Shown piece by piece: positions 12,050-23,699 of a stretch of 64,000 nucleotides of DNA; position 1 is the stretch's first letter, and each line of letters starts with the position of its first letter. Source of the stretch: Sipunculus nudus (Eukaryota; Annelida; Sipuncula; Golfingiida; Sipunculidae). The stretch is from the NCBI GenBank assembly GCA_026874595.1, contig CM049314.1, positions 15,432,729-15,496,728 of the forward strand, in the 5' to 3' direction. The notes beneath the pieces were generated by a model, which had not been told where the DNA came from, made no database searches, and worked only from the letters and a program-made list of their open reading frames with translations. Made by a program: the position numbers and the translations under genes.

Positions 12050-13282
12050 TTGTTCTGTCACCCCATCGTCTTCAGTTCACCTAAAATCGACGTTAGGGGT
12101 GACAGGCTGTCGCTAAACCTCAAGAACCTGCTGCGGAATAATGAACATTTGTTTAGTGAAATTACAACGCGAACTAACATATTGTGCCATGACGTCGATG
12201 TTGGCGAGGCAAGCGTAGTCAAGCAGCATCCATATAGACTGAATCCAGAAAAGCAAAAGTATCTACAAGATGATATTCAATATTTGCACGACAATGATTT
12301 TATTGAACCTAGTAACAGTAACTGGAGTTCACCATGTATTCTTGTGCCAAAACCCGATGGAAGTTACCGTATGTACACAGATTATCGAAAACTAAACTCT
12401 GTCACTGAGACTGACATGTTCCCGATTCCGAGGATCGATGATTGTATTGATAGAGTCGGTAGCTCCAGATATGTTTCCAAGTTTGACTTGCTGAAAGGTT
12501 TCTGGCAGGTTCCGCTGACAGAACAAGCGAAAGAAGTGTCCGCATTTGTGACGCCGTAAGGACTGTACCAGTATAAAGTTATGTCGTTTGGCATGAAGAA
12601 CTCACCAGCCACGTTCCAGCGCCTCATCCATCTGGTTTCAAGGACAGTCAGGGCTTCGACGCATATATTGATAACCTTATCGTGTACAGCGATACCTGGG
12701 AGAAACATCTGCAAATATTTCGCGTCCTCTTTGAAAGACTAAGTGAAGCACGTCTGACCGTCAACTTAGTAAAATCTGAGTTTTGTCATGCACAAGTAAA
12801 ATTTTTAGGTCATGTTGTAGGGCAGGGTCAGGCAAAACCTGTTGATGCTAAAATAGGTGCTATTTCTGCATTTCCTAGACCAGAAAAAAAGCAAAAGCAA
12901 ATAATGCGTTTTCTTGGTATGGTTAGATACTACAGGAACTTTTGTCCAAATTTTTCTACTGTAGCTGAACCTTTGATTAATTTGTCAAAGAAGAAACAAA
13001 AGTTTGTATAGAATGTTCAGTGTGAAAATGCATTTCAGAATTTGAAAGCAATTATGCAAAGTTCACCAGTTTTGGAAGCTCCAGACTTTCCTGTACCTTT
13101 TAAGTTAGCTATGGATGCTAGTGATACTGCTGCTGGTGCACTGTTGTTACAAGAAGGCAATGATGGCATAGATCATCCAATTTGTTATTTTTCAAGAAAG
13201 TTTAATGCAAACCAGAAAAACTACTCCACTTTTGAAAAAGAATGTTTGTCTTTGATTTTGGCATTGCAGCATTTTGAAGTTT
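12050..13282 (+). pseudogene. Reverse transcriptase and start of RNase H, first copy (element 1)
   Basis: The Ty3/Gypsy RT fingers and palm are visible: 'SSPCILVPKPDGSYRM' and 'DYRKLN' near 12330-12400, then 'KFDLLKGFWQVPLT' near 12480 as the motif A region. The frame breaks after 12559. The catalytic box near 12664-12678 reads Y-I-D-N instead of the usual Y-x-D-D, so the second metal-binding Asp is lost. The connection ('KFLGHVVGQG', 'MRFLGMVRYYR') follows, then an in-frame TAG at 13009-13011. RNase H starts with 'LAMDASDTAAGALL'. It ends abruptly where an inserted duplicate block begins at about 13285. Confidence 0.85.
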
Positions 13283-13284
13283 AT

Positions 13285-13584
13285 GTTTTACAAAACAGAT
13301 TTAGTTTATGAAAAATATGTCATTGAAGAAATTGAGAATGCTTGACACGTTTGCTGACGATATGATGACCAGTTCATTTGCCATTACTGCATTCTGAGTT
13401 TTACACATTTGGACTATAACCGAGCATTTCCGAGCAAAAAATAGTCTATAACTTCGGATGGATAACTTTGATTTTTAACATAATAATAGAATAGACCTTA
13501 TTCCATCAATAAAAACAAAATGGTACTTTCCATTGATGTAATAACATTTTAATTATGCTTCGGTCATTGCTGTATTAAAAAAAA
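13285..13584 (+). repeat. Second copy of the 300-bp block from 11425-11724
   Basis: 'cagatttagtttatg', 'gcttgacacgtttgctgac', 'ggactataaccgagcatttc' and 'aaaatggtactttccat' recur in the same order as at 11425-11724 with only a few differences. The block interrupts RNase H. It is immediately followed by a second copy of the preceding RT-RNase H segment. Confidence 0.9.
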
Positions 13585-13595
13585 CAGATTTGCCT

Positions 13596-14255
13596 GGTCA
13601 GGCAAAACCTGTTGATGCTAAAATAAGTGCTATTTCTGCATTTCCTAGACCAGAAAAAAAGCAAAAGCAAATAATGCGTTTTCTTGGTATGGTTGGATAC
13701 TACAGGAAGTTTTGTCCAAATTTTTCTACTGTAGCTGAACCTTTGATTAATTTGTCAAAGAAGAAACAAAAGTTTGTATAGAATGTTCAGTGTGAAAATG
13801 CATTTCAGAATTTGAAAGCAATTATGCAAAGTTCACCAGTTTTGGTAGCTCCAGACTTTTCTGTATCTTTTAAGTTGGCTGTAGATGCTAGTGATACTGC
13901 TGCTGGTGCACTGTTGTTACAAGAAGGCAATGATGGCATAGATCATCCAATTTGATATTTTTCAAGAAAGTTTAATGCAAACCAGAAAAACTTCTCCACT
14001 TTTGAAAAAGAATGTTTGTCTTTGATTTTGGCATTGCAACATTTTGAAGTTTGTTACTTCATCAGTCAAGCCTATCATTGTCTTCAGTGATCACAATCCC
14101 CTTACGTTCATGAACAAGTTGAAATGCAAAAATCAAAGATTTTTTAGATTTTTTGAGATAGAGTTTGTTCCTACAAGATTACAACCTTGAAATCAAACAC
14201 ATTAAAGGGATGGACAATGTACTTGCTGATTGCTTATCGAGATGTTTATGAAATG
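13596..14255 (+). pseudogene. Duplicated RT connection / RNase H segment and RNase H C-terminus (element 1)
   Basis: 13596-14052 repeats 12826-13282 with no length change and roughly a dozen substitutions. It shares the same TAG stop (here 13779-13781), so that stop predates the duplication. Unlike the first copy it continues into the RNase H end: a 'DHNPLTFM' motif near 14090 and an 'IKHIKGMDNVLADCL' motif near 14200, which normally closes the pol gene before the 3' LTR. It carries additional stops. No integrase follows. Confidence 0.85.
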
Positions 14256-14368
14256 TTGTAAACCAGATGTTTATGTAATGTTGTAAATAAGATGGTTTTG
14301 AAATGTTGTAATAATTGAATGATTGTGATCGCAAAAAGAAAGTTTTGAGAAAACTTATTTTTTCTTAC

Positions 14369-14379
14369 AGGAAGGGGAG
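14369..14379 (+). other. Polypurine tract of element 1
   Basis: AGGAAGGGGAG directly precedes the TG of the 3' LTR. It is the expected primer for plus-strand DNA synthesis. Confidence 0.85.
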
Positions 14380-15206
14380 TGTTACAGGTGCCCCTTTTTA
14401 TTGTGTGCACATGTCTTACAGATGTCTTTTTTATTTTGTGACACGGGCGTAACTCGTGTTGTAACGGCCATGCCAGGTCGGTTGTTGCACTCTCAGTTTA
14501 ATCCGTACGGGTTATTCTCTCGCGGAGTGTAACGGCTCGCTGCCGTGCCTGTCTCGAATGTTCGCGTCTGTGCACGTGTATTGTTCTTTTCGATTGTTCG
14601 TGAAAGGGAATTTTATAGAGTTTTCGGATGAAAGGTTATAAATAGGGGCTGCCTTTTAGGAACGGGGGAGAGATGAGATAATATTACAGCGGACACAGAA
14701 GCATGTATGTCAGTTTGTGGGACCTATTCCGATAAGTGCGGCAATTATAGATTTTCTTCAGATTTTCTTCTGGATTTGTGACAAATCTTATTTGGTGTTC
14801 AGTTTACTTTCGGGATTGTTACACGAGATTTACATTGGACTGTTATTCTCCGAGAGAATTTGTGTGAACTGTTCGTCCGGCTTATACATTTTAAAGGACT
14901 TATCACTGTGACAGTGTTGGTATCCAGGTACTGTGCACTTTGTTTATTTTACTGTGTGATTGTATTGATTTGTTGTTATACTGCTGTTATACTGAATAAT
15001 TGTATTAATTAAGAGAATTGTAATGTAAGGGTTGTTTTAGGAATAAATTTTAGTTATTTGTTAACAAAAAAACACTGACTTCTTAATTCATTCCCCTAGA
15101 CATTTCACGCTGCCTAGTGTTACAGAATCTGATTTTCTTTTTATCTCCAATACAACATTTGTGTTCATCACGCATACGTGATCTGTTTATATTAAGTTCC
15201 GTAACA
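14380..15206 (+). repeat. 3' LTR of element 1 (827 bp)
   Basis: It matches 3074-3888 end to end with substitutions and small indels, for example an extra 'ttttcggatgaaagg' before the TATA box at 14637-14644. The element's 4-bp duplication ATTT follows at 15207-15210. Confidence 0.93.
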
Positions 15207-15383
15207 ATTTTTAATCGAAGTTGAGGGGCCTAAATTCAGGGATTCGTAACGGCCAGCAATTTACTATAGGGCTCAATGATATGTTTGATGCGTGGGAAAT
15301 GCGTTTTCTAGTTGAGAACACCAGAAAAAAACTTGAAAATGAGAAAATCTCTTTTGGTTTTTATAAAGCCCTAGCCCTAGCTT

Positions 15384-15656
15384 CCTCCTTTCGCTTCATT
15401 GCCCTCCACTGTGATAGACTAGATACTTACGTCGCATAATTTGCAGTTAGCTTTTATACAAACTTGCATTTATACAGCTGTCATCAGGACGATACAAAGA
15501 GCCAAGTTAAATGCTTCCGCGCTCCCTCCTTTCGCTTCATTGCCCTCCACTCTGATAGACTAGATACTTACGTCGCATAATTTGCAGTTAGCTTTTATAC
15601 AAACTTGCATTTATACAGCTGTCATCAGGACAACACAAAGAGCCAAGTTAAATGCT
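15384..15656. repeat. 151-bp tandem duplication
   Basis: 'ctcctttcgcttcattgccc' at 15385 recurs at 15536. It is followed in both copies by 'gatagactagatacttacg', 'atttgcagttagc' and 'ctgtcatcaggac'. The copies are nearly identical. The motif 'gagaaaatctcttttggttttt' just upstream (15342) also occurs at 59704 and in a variant form at 60170, so the region belongs to a dispersed family. Confidence 0.8.
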
Positions 15657-15659
15657 TGC

Positions 15660-16850
15660 ATGTTAATACGGAACTTTGTTTTTATTTTCTTTGGTTTATA
15701 GCTTATAGTTATAATCGATAGTGATCGGAAGGGCCAAGGGGACTCGGATCCAAGAGTTTCCAAGGGCACAAGAACAGGCTTGACGATGAAGTCTCAATTT
15801 TAATTCTCTTATTTGTCTTAAATAGCAATAGCTAATTAATATATAGATTTTAACCCGTTTCGTTCAAAGGGCCTTGATCGGCCAAAAGTTCTTAAGGTCC
15901 ATTAGAATGCATGGAAATGTAGAAATTCCTGAGTGATGGTACACATTGTTTACGATATAACAGAATAGAAAATCATATATATAGTACAACAGATCCGTGC
16001 ATAAAAAAAATTAACCGAAACTAATATTCATTTGCATTTAATTTACATAGTCCGGAGGGCCAAGGAGAGTGTATTCTTTTCCATCGGGTAGTAATTCCCT
16101 TTGTTTTCAAGTTATTTTTTTACTGTTTTATGTATAGATCAGGTGTAAGTAATGTTAGGTGTTAATGAACAGAATTTTTCAAGGAATCAAATTTTTTTAT
16201 TGATTAATGCTGAGTATAAAACGATTCAGTGGAGAGGCCCCTTTCATTCATTTTTTTTTTAATTTATCTGGGTTCTTTTCTTTGTGTGTGCGTAGATAGG
16301 TCGGGGTCGCGTTCATTTTGTCTATAAATTTTTAATTTATCACTGCTTTTATTGGGACAAACCAGGTATAATAGTGTTTGATGTGTAAAATATCAAATAT
16401 TCAAATTCATACGAGCAAATATATATGTCTGGTCTTATATATTATTAAACTTTTTTATCATACATGGCGAATGTCCCCAGAAAGTAAACACAAATTTGGT
16501 AGTTCCTTCGATCTGTTTGGTGGAACATGATGCAAGCTGATGCATGTAAACCGTGAGCTATTGTATATCAAAAAGGTTTTCACGGAATTACATTAGTCAT
16601 CAATACAGCTTCCACTGCTGATCTAACACCTGTCAAAGTAAGTAACAATCTGACGCATTTGCACTCGCCTTGGCTGCGGCGGCACTATTTTAACTATTTT
16701 AACCTCATATGTTCCTGTAAATATTTTTTTATTCTTCTTTCAAGCTTCAATTTGCTTTGTCATTATTGTGATAGAACTGTTGTTGATAGTACACATAGCA
16801 TAAGAGACACAGACTGTAGTTTAGGTAACTCCTGTAGGTTGCTTGCCTTA
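15660..16850. other. AT-rich stretch without recognised genes
   Basis: No coding frame with recognisable features is present. The piece around 16795-16850 ('gatagtacacatagcataagagacacagac') resembles 60656-60700, which suggests a second copy of a dispersed repeat. Nothing else stands out. Confidence 0.5.
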
Positions 16851-16857
16851 AGGTTTA

Positions 16858-18170
16858 GTCCTAGGGCTGAGTTGGGTCTTGTGTGCAATCGTATGTCCCC
16901 TATTTTTTACTTCTGATCCAGGTAGGACAAACTTATGGGAGTAAAACAAAATTGGGTAGACATCCTGGATCGCGGGCAGAAAGGGTGAAATTCAAGATGG
17001 CGTCCAAGATGGCCGCTGAGCCATTGAATCATACATAACTCGTAAAGTAATTGAGGTAGGGGAATGATTTTTGTGTTTTTGCCTATGTTTTCAATATCAA
17101 GGAATCTATTGAAACCACTTCCAAAACAATACCGTAATTGATTACCGTTAAATTCAATATGGCTACCAATTTGGCCGCCCTAAATTAAGATCATACATAA
17201 TTTAAAAAGTAATTGTGGTAGGGGAATGATTTTCGTGTCTTTGTCTATTTTTTAGGGTCAAGGAATCTATTGAAACTATTTCCAAGACAGTACCGTATTT
17301 GGTTACGGTGATATTAAATATGGCTGCCAATATGGCCGCTGTACCATTGAATCCCATATGACAAGTCAAGGAATCAAGGTAGGGGGTTAATTTTGGTGTT
17401 ATCGTCTATGTGTGTTCACGGCCCAGGAGACTATTTAAATCATCTTCAAGACTATACCGTTTTGGTTTTTTTGGGATATTTAATATGGCTACAAATAGAG
17501 CAACCAATGAACCATTGAATGATGGACGACACTCCAAGGAACTAATGTAGGGGTTGGTATTTTGTTGTCTTTGCCTACGTTTGCAGGGCCAAAGAATCTA
17601 TTTAAACCTTTTTATTCCCAAGACAATACCGTATTTGGTTATCTTGATATTCAATATGGCTGCCAATACGGCCACTGTACCATTGCACCATGTCTGACTG
17701 TCAAAGATTTAAGGTAGGGGATAATATTCCGATGTCTTTGCTAATGATTTAACGGGTTAAAGGATCTAATGAATCGTTTTTAAGACAATACCGCATTGGG
17801 TTATGGTAATATTCAACATGGTTGCCATTATGACTACCAATTTAGCAGCTGTACAACTGAATCATGAGTACCTCACTAGAGAATCGTGACAACTTTGATT
17901 TTGTTGTCTTTTGTTAAATTTTCAATGGTAAAAAAACTACCAAAATCATCTTCAGGCCGGCATCTTTAGAGGCTAAAGTGGAATTCAATATGGCTCCGAT
18001 ATGGCGGCCTTGTCATTAAATTATCCAAAATTCACCAAGGAAAACAGCTAAGTGATTGGTTTGGGGGTCTTCATGGTCAAGGTATCTCTTGAAACAATTT
18101 GGTCGATAAAGTATTTGATAATGACGAAATTTAGTATGGCTGCCAATATGCCAGAGTGTCTTAACATTCA
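16858..18170 (+). repeat. Left arm of an inverted pair: ~163-bp tandem units
   Basis: It starts 'gtcctagggctgag' and 'tgtgcaatcgtatgtcccc', then carries about six diverged units. The marker 'caataccgtatttggttacg' or a variant falls at about 17127, 17289, 17453, 17624, 17787 and 17955, giving spacings of 162-171 bp. Each unit has 'atggctgccaatatggccgc', 'aaggaatctattgaaacc' and 'aaggtagggg'. The same array in opposite orientation lies at 20480-21320. A core of ~160-bp units recalls the pearl-type elements of bivalves. Confidence 0.85.
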
Positions 18171-20480
18171 ACGTAACACCCTTAGAACTCAAGCTCTAAA
18201 CAAATAAACGAAACGTCACTGTGGTGTAAACCACGGCCTTGCAAAGGCCAGGAGTTCATTATGGATGACATGTGATCGCAAGCATCGCCCTTGTTAACGT
18301 ACGAAGAAACGCAACGATCTGGATTACCGTGGTATCTATAGACGTTAATAAGCTAAGTGACGGGGAGTGACCTGTATGCATCACTGCACTTGTCTGCCGC
18401 ACACAGGTGGGAGATGTGATCGTTTGATACGCCTGACCGATTGCAGGCTCTTGGCCTCGTTGATCGCCGTGTCCGCATCTGATGTGATATTAACTGAGAT
18501 CTGGTATCACTGCCAAGGGTTCCAAGCATGACAATAAACGGGATTATGACAATATTCCATGATATTAAACGGTCAGATTTACCATTGATTATATAGGAAA
18601 TGGTTTGGGATTTTAGATTTATGTGACAATAAACGGGATTTTCTATTAACCGATATGACACAAAGTGGGCTCGACTGTAGTTGGTTATAAGTTTTTGATG
18701 TAAAGAAATTGATAAAATCAACATTTATCAACGGATAATACATATCTCATTGATGCTACATTGTGTACCGCAAAATATCGACACTTGCTATGATTTCCTC
18801 GGGTTAGTACCTTAAAAGGGTATTTTTCTGCATTGCACAGTCTTGTATATTTCGATTCATCCATCTGAAATCTCAAAGATAGGATATTAGGGACAGTTGC
18901 TTTATTGTTGTTGCTTTGGTACAGTGGTCCAAGTTTTGCTAGTAACGCCATTTCCAGTTAAGACATGAATGGCTGTAAGAACATAACCACAGTTCATCAA
19001 GTCCACTTGACACAAACAGATGTGAAAAGCACAATTCGATTACAATCACATTCATTTTACCAGCGATAATAACGATCTGTTTCAGCTCATCTCTTACCCC
19101 AAAAGAGGGCAAGAGGAATGATTGGGGCATCTGCCTCCTCATGATCAGAGACTTATTCAGGATGATGTGTGAGCGATCCATTTTCTGACAGACTTTGTCT
19201 AAAGGGAAATATATACCAACCTGCACTATTCAAGTGTACACTCAGGTCTTTCTGAGTAAAATATTTCACTGGACGCTCTCTGAGGAAAGCTTCAAGTGTA
19301 ATTTTATTATTTGATGATGGAGAGAAAGTGTCCAGATCCCTTAGTTGTTTGGTGTCCAGAGAAATATTGCTAACAAGAACATGAGTTTTCAATGTGGCCT
19401 TTTTCTTTTATACAGATACCTTTTTATAAGAGTAAAAAAAAACAAACCTATACGTTGTGCAGTTTGACACATATACGAGCACCAAGCCCAAGAACTGTTC
19501 AAATAGTTCCCTAAAGGTGGTAACACTGATTTTTATTATTTTTTGTTATAACACCAACAACACAGCCTGTTGGCATATGCGATTGTTCCACTGGCAGGAC
19601 ATCTTTGCTCAAGATTTGTCTCAAGTTCTGTCATCTTATCAAGTTTGTTGTTCTTTTAACTCAGCAGACTGTACGTCATTTGCCTAGGCAATGTCCATAA
19701 AAACAATAAATTTATATTCTACTGGCTAAAGGAAAAATAATGATTTGTGCACCCTGAATGTGAGATTTGCACTTACAGTATCTAATAGGTCCTGAATCCT
19801 CTGACGCAACATAGGAACTTCTAAAAATATTTTAAAGGAAATCTAAAGTTAATTCATCGTGACATATATTCTGCAAGCTACAGGGCTAAAAGATGATCTT
19901 GAACACCCAGATTGTCTGACTGGGTTCAAATGGTGTCCTTAAACCCTAGAACATTTTAACCTAACATCCAGGGAAGTTCTGGGCAAACCTCCTTAGAAAC
20001 TTGTAATTAGGTTCTAATATAACATCCAGAGAGGTCCTTGGAAAGTTTTTGTCGAATCCCTAAACTAGATCACTGTAATCTTAATGCTGTGAGCTAAAGG
20101 AAAAACACGAATTTAACATTTGATTTAATATGGTGCAAATCTTTAGTTTGACCTAGAATCTTCTCACATAAAATTTTAGGTCCACCCTAAATCAACAATT
20201 GAAACTGGAGTCATGGTGATCTATATTTTGTGAGCCACAAGCAGCAAATCTCATTTTAAGCACCCAGAAAGTCAGACAGGGCATCAGTCTTAAATGTTAA
20301 ATATAAAAATGTCTTAGCTAAAGTAAAGGGAGGTCATTGTAATGTCTCCTTGGACATAAAAAAATAAAGTCAATGACACTTATGTTCTCCAGGACTTGTG
20401 AAAGAACATAATTTGAACACACAATATGTTAGATGTACATGAATTTTTGCAGTTATCAAAGAAACTTTATATTGGCAGCT
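18170..20480. other. 2.3-kb spacer between the inverted arms
   Basis: It is mostly unique sequence. Open frames up to 123 codons exist on the minus strand (18353-18724), but none shows a recognisable domain, signal or composition bias. The part 19900-20480 contains 'acatccagagaggtcc' and 'tctccttgga'-like phrases related to the ~340-bp units of the HINE-type family, so it is probably another decayed copy. Confidence 0.45.
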
Positions 20481-21320
20481 CATGTTAACCAACATCTAAA
20501 CAAAAAAATCAATTTTCTTAAAAATTAATTTCAAGAATCCCAGACATTGAAAACATAGGCAAAGATACCAAACTGAATCCCCAACCTTGTTTCCTTGGCT
20601 TGTCAGACATGACTTAACTGTTAAGAAGCCATTTTTGTAGCCATATTGAATATCACCATAACCAAATACGGTTTGTCTTGGAGTTGGATTCAGTAGATTC
20701 TTTGACCCTGACAACAAAGGCAAAGATACCAAAATCGACCCCCTACCTCTATTCCTTGGAGTGTCATACATGATCAAACGTACAATGGCCATATTGGCAG
20801 CCATATTAAATATCCCCAGAAATAAAAACAGTATAGTGTTGAAGATAATTTAAATAGTCTCCTGGGCCCTGGAAACACACAGACAATAACACCACAATCA
20901 ACCCCTACTTTGATTCCTTGACTTGTCATATGCGACTCAATGGTACAGCGGCCATATTGGCAGCCATACTGAATATCACCGTAGCCAAATACGGTACTGT
21001 CTGGAAATAGTTTCAATAGATTCCTTGACCCTAAAAAATAGTTGGTTTCAATATGGAATTGGTTTCAATAGATTCCTTGATCCTGAAAAAATAGTCGAAG
21101 ACACCAAAATCAATCCCCTGCCCCAATTTCTTTTCGAGTAATGTATGATACAATGGTTCGGTGGCCATCTTGGACGCCATCTTGAATTTCACACTTTCTG
21201 CCCGCGATCCAGGATGTCTTCCCAATTTATTTTACTCCTCTAAAGGTGTCCTACCTGGATCAGTAGTCAAATTAGGGGACATACGATTGCACACAGGACC
21301 CCTCTCAGCCCCCGGACTAG
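20480..21320 (-). repeat. Right arm of the inverted pair: ~160-bp tandem units
   Basis: Read on the minus strand it starts 'gggctgagaggggtcctg' and 'tgtgcaatcgtatgtcccc' near 21320-21275. It continues with 'gatccaggtagga', 'cctggatcgcgggcagaaag' and 'caagatggcgtccaagatgg', exactly as the left arm does at 16870-17010. About four units follow, with the reversed marker near 20986, 20829 and 20664. With the left arm it could form a very long imperfect hairpin. Confidence 0.85.
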
Positions 21321-21381
21321 TTATAGGGATGTCTGCTAGGACCTCCATATGATCTTTTTCCAGTTTTTCATGGTTGATAAA

Positions 21382-21430
<49 letters not shown>
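21382..21430. repeat. (TA)n microsatellite
   Basis: About 24 uninterrupted TA dinucleotides lie just outside the right inverted arm. Confidence 0.97.
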
Positions 21431-21434
<4 letters not shown>

Positions 21435-22330
21435 TATACGTAGCATTCAACTGAGAAAACCCATGGATCCCTCTGTTACAGTCCATTCTCTAGTATACCG
21501 CTTCAATAAGTAGATAGCCTTGGATTAAACTTAATAAAGAGTTTACTACATCCGTAAAACTGAAAGGCTATTATAACAGAGAAAAAGGAGGGGCCGGAAA
21601 CCCTTTGTACCGGCTCGAAAAAAAATTCTGCCTTAAAGTCTGCTTGAAGTCTCATTCAAAGCTAGAATCAACATAAATGCTTTCTACTCAAACATCACTG
21701 ATTTTTAATAAATCTTAGTAATTTGATCGAATAGACACACCCCTGACACGAAGTAGGCCTATATGCAAAAAAACAGTAGAACTATGGATTGTATTTTCAA
21801 ACAATTTAACAACATTTTACCTGTGAGCTTTCTTGTGGGTTCTTGATCAAAATGTTAGGCCATTTCTCATGCTCAACACAATGCAGAACAGCTGGTCACA
21901 AGTAGCTTACCTTGTTTTTGCGCCTGCATGTTTCCAGCCTGAATATATGTATTGAATGAAAAGAATAGAATGTCCAAAAACCAAAATTACAGACTTTTTC
22001 ACACAGATTCAGAGAGGGTAAGACGTTTTACCTGGTTTATAGGCAAAATTAATACATAGTAGCAGGGGCGCAATTTTTTGTTGCAATGTGTGGGTGTGGG
22101 GCATGGAGGGGATGGCTTCCCAACCAGCCAATCACTCACACCGACACGCACAATTTCTCAAAATTTCTCAATATAAAAAATGTCATCTGTTATGGGAAAT
22201 TTGTAGGCCTACACATTTTGCGATCGTGAGCCAAATATGCTGAAATCATGTGCACGCCCTTGCACCTTGTCATACTTCAAATGAAAAACTGAGACTTCTT
22301 TGCTGTCTTATTATTACGAACATTGTAATA
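21431..22330. other. Stretch without recognised genes
   Basis: I see no gene, LTR or clear repeat here. It contains the short phrase 'aggggccggaaaccctttgtaccggctcgaaaaa', a variant of which recurs near 60850, so part of it is probably repetitive. Confidence 0.45.
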
Positions 22331-23695
22331 ATTACTAGCTGATAAACCCGACAAGAATGAAGATTCTAGGTCCATTTGTTACGATTTGTACCCTGCTGAC
22401 AGATACCCACATCTTTAAAGGTCTCAAAAATAGAGAAAAAAATTAGTAAAAATTTTAAAAAATTGAGGTGGCGCACCCAGTCTGCAGAAACTGATGGAAC
22501 ACCTCATGATCAATATGTATGCCAAAAATCATGACCATCAGTGCTGTAGTTATTGAGATGTTGTAGTTTGTTTTAAACATTATTCTTGGGGGTATTTTGG
22601 AGCCATACAGCTTAAAGGATATGGGTAACAGAGACCTAATTTCAGGTTTCCATGGAGACTTTTCATGTGTCTCCCAGTGTATCAAGAATGAAGAGTCTAG
22701 GTCTAGTTGTTATGATTTGTGCCCTGTTAACAGATGTTCATATCTTTAAAGGTCTCAAAAATAGAGAAAAAAATTTGTACAAAAACCCGAACAAATACAG
22801 GTGGTGCCACCAGTCTGCAGAAACTGATGAAACACTCCATGATCAATATCCACGCAAAGAATTATGGTGATCTCTGCATTAGTTGTTCAGATACTTAAGC
22901 TTTTGTATCAAATTTTCCATTATTCTGAGCTGTACTTTGGAGTGCTACAGCTTAAGGGATATGGGTAACAGAGACCTAATTTCAGGTTTCCATGGAGACT
23001 TTTCATGGATCTCCCTGTGTGTCAAGAATAAAAATTCTAGGTCCAGTCGTTACGATTTGTACCCTGTTGACAGATAACTACAAGCTTAAAGGTCTCAAAG
23101 ATACAGGGGAAAAAATGGTTAAAATTTATAAAAAATACAGGTGGCGCACCCAGCCTGCAGGAACAGATGGAACACCTCTTGATCAATATGTATACCAAAA
23201 ATCATGGCCATCAGTGTTGTAGTTATTGAGATGTTGCAGTTTGTTTTTATCAAAATTTCCATTATTCTGAGGGGTAATTGGGAGCCCCACATATATAGAC
23301 CTTATTGAGGTTTCCATGGAGACTCTTCATAGGTCTTGAATATTCTACGTCTCAAAAACTAGAGAAAAAAATCCGTAAAAAATCTAAAAATACAGGTGGC
23401 GCCACCAGTCTGCAGGAACTGATGGAAAATCTCATTATCAATATGTATGACAAAATCATGACCATCAGTGATGTAGTTAATGAGAGATATCGAAGTTTTT
23501 GTATAACACAGTTTTTGACTATTCTGAAGGGGTATTTATGGGCCCAATAGCTCGAAGGATATGGATAACAGAGACCTAATTTCTGGTTTCCTAGGAGATT
23601 TTTCATGGACCTCTCAGAATATTATGTTACAAGTTTCTACACGGACAAAGGGTGATCACTATAGCTCAGATGACTTACAGTCAGCTGAGCTAAAA
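22330..23695 (-). mobile_element. HINE-type element, minus-strand copy, truncated at its 3' end
   Basis: The right end (23650-23695) is the inverted 5' hairpin leader: 'tatagctcagatgacttacag' then 'tcagctgagctaaaa', with the 'ggtgatcac' neighbour seen at 4070. Inward are about four ~320-bp units marked by GGTGGCGCCACC or variants near 22469, 22799, 23140 and 23395, each with 'ggtctcaaaaatagagaaaaa' and 'ggaactgatggaa'. No 3' hairpin with CTAG is visible near 22330, so this copy seems truncated. Confidence 0.7.
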
Positions 23696-23699
23696 TTGA

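Larger units (their letters stand above)
3074..15206 (+). mobile_element. LTR retrotransposon 1: Gmr1-like Ty3/Gypsy element, decayed, with nested insertion
   Basis: Two direct LTRs (3074-3888 and 14380-15206) both begin TGTTACAGG and end CCGTAACA. They are flanked by the 4-bp duplication ATTT (3070-3073 and 15207-15210). An 18-base primer site follows the first LTR and a purine tract precedes the second. The order of coding remnants is gag, protease, integrase, reverse transcriptase, RNase H. Integrase before RT is the reverse of ordinary Ty3/Gypsy elements and matches the Gmr1 group. All genes carry stops and frameshifts. A ~3.1 kb Helentron-like element sits in the leader and ~1 kb of extra DNA lies between integrase and RT. 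Visible LTR divergence suggests an old insertion. Confidence 0.92.

Noticed and set aside
15207-15440. The 72-codon frame at 15221-15439 as a gene beside element 1
   Set aside because: It overlaps a tandem duplication and a dispersed repeat phrase also found near 59700, with no protein features.
18353-18724. 123-codon minus-strand frame as a possible host gene
   Set aside because: No recognisable domain, signal or biased composition. It lies between two repeat arrays, and frames of this length occur by chance.
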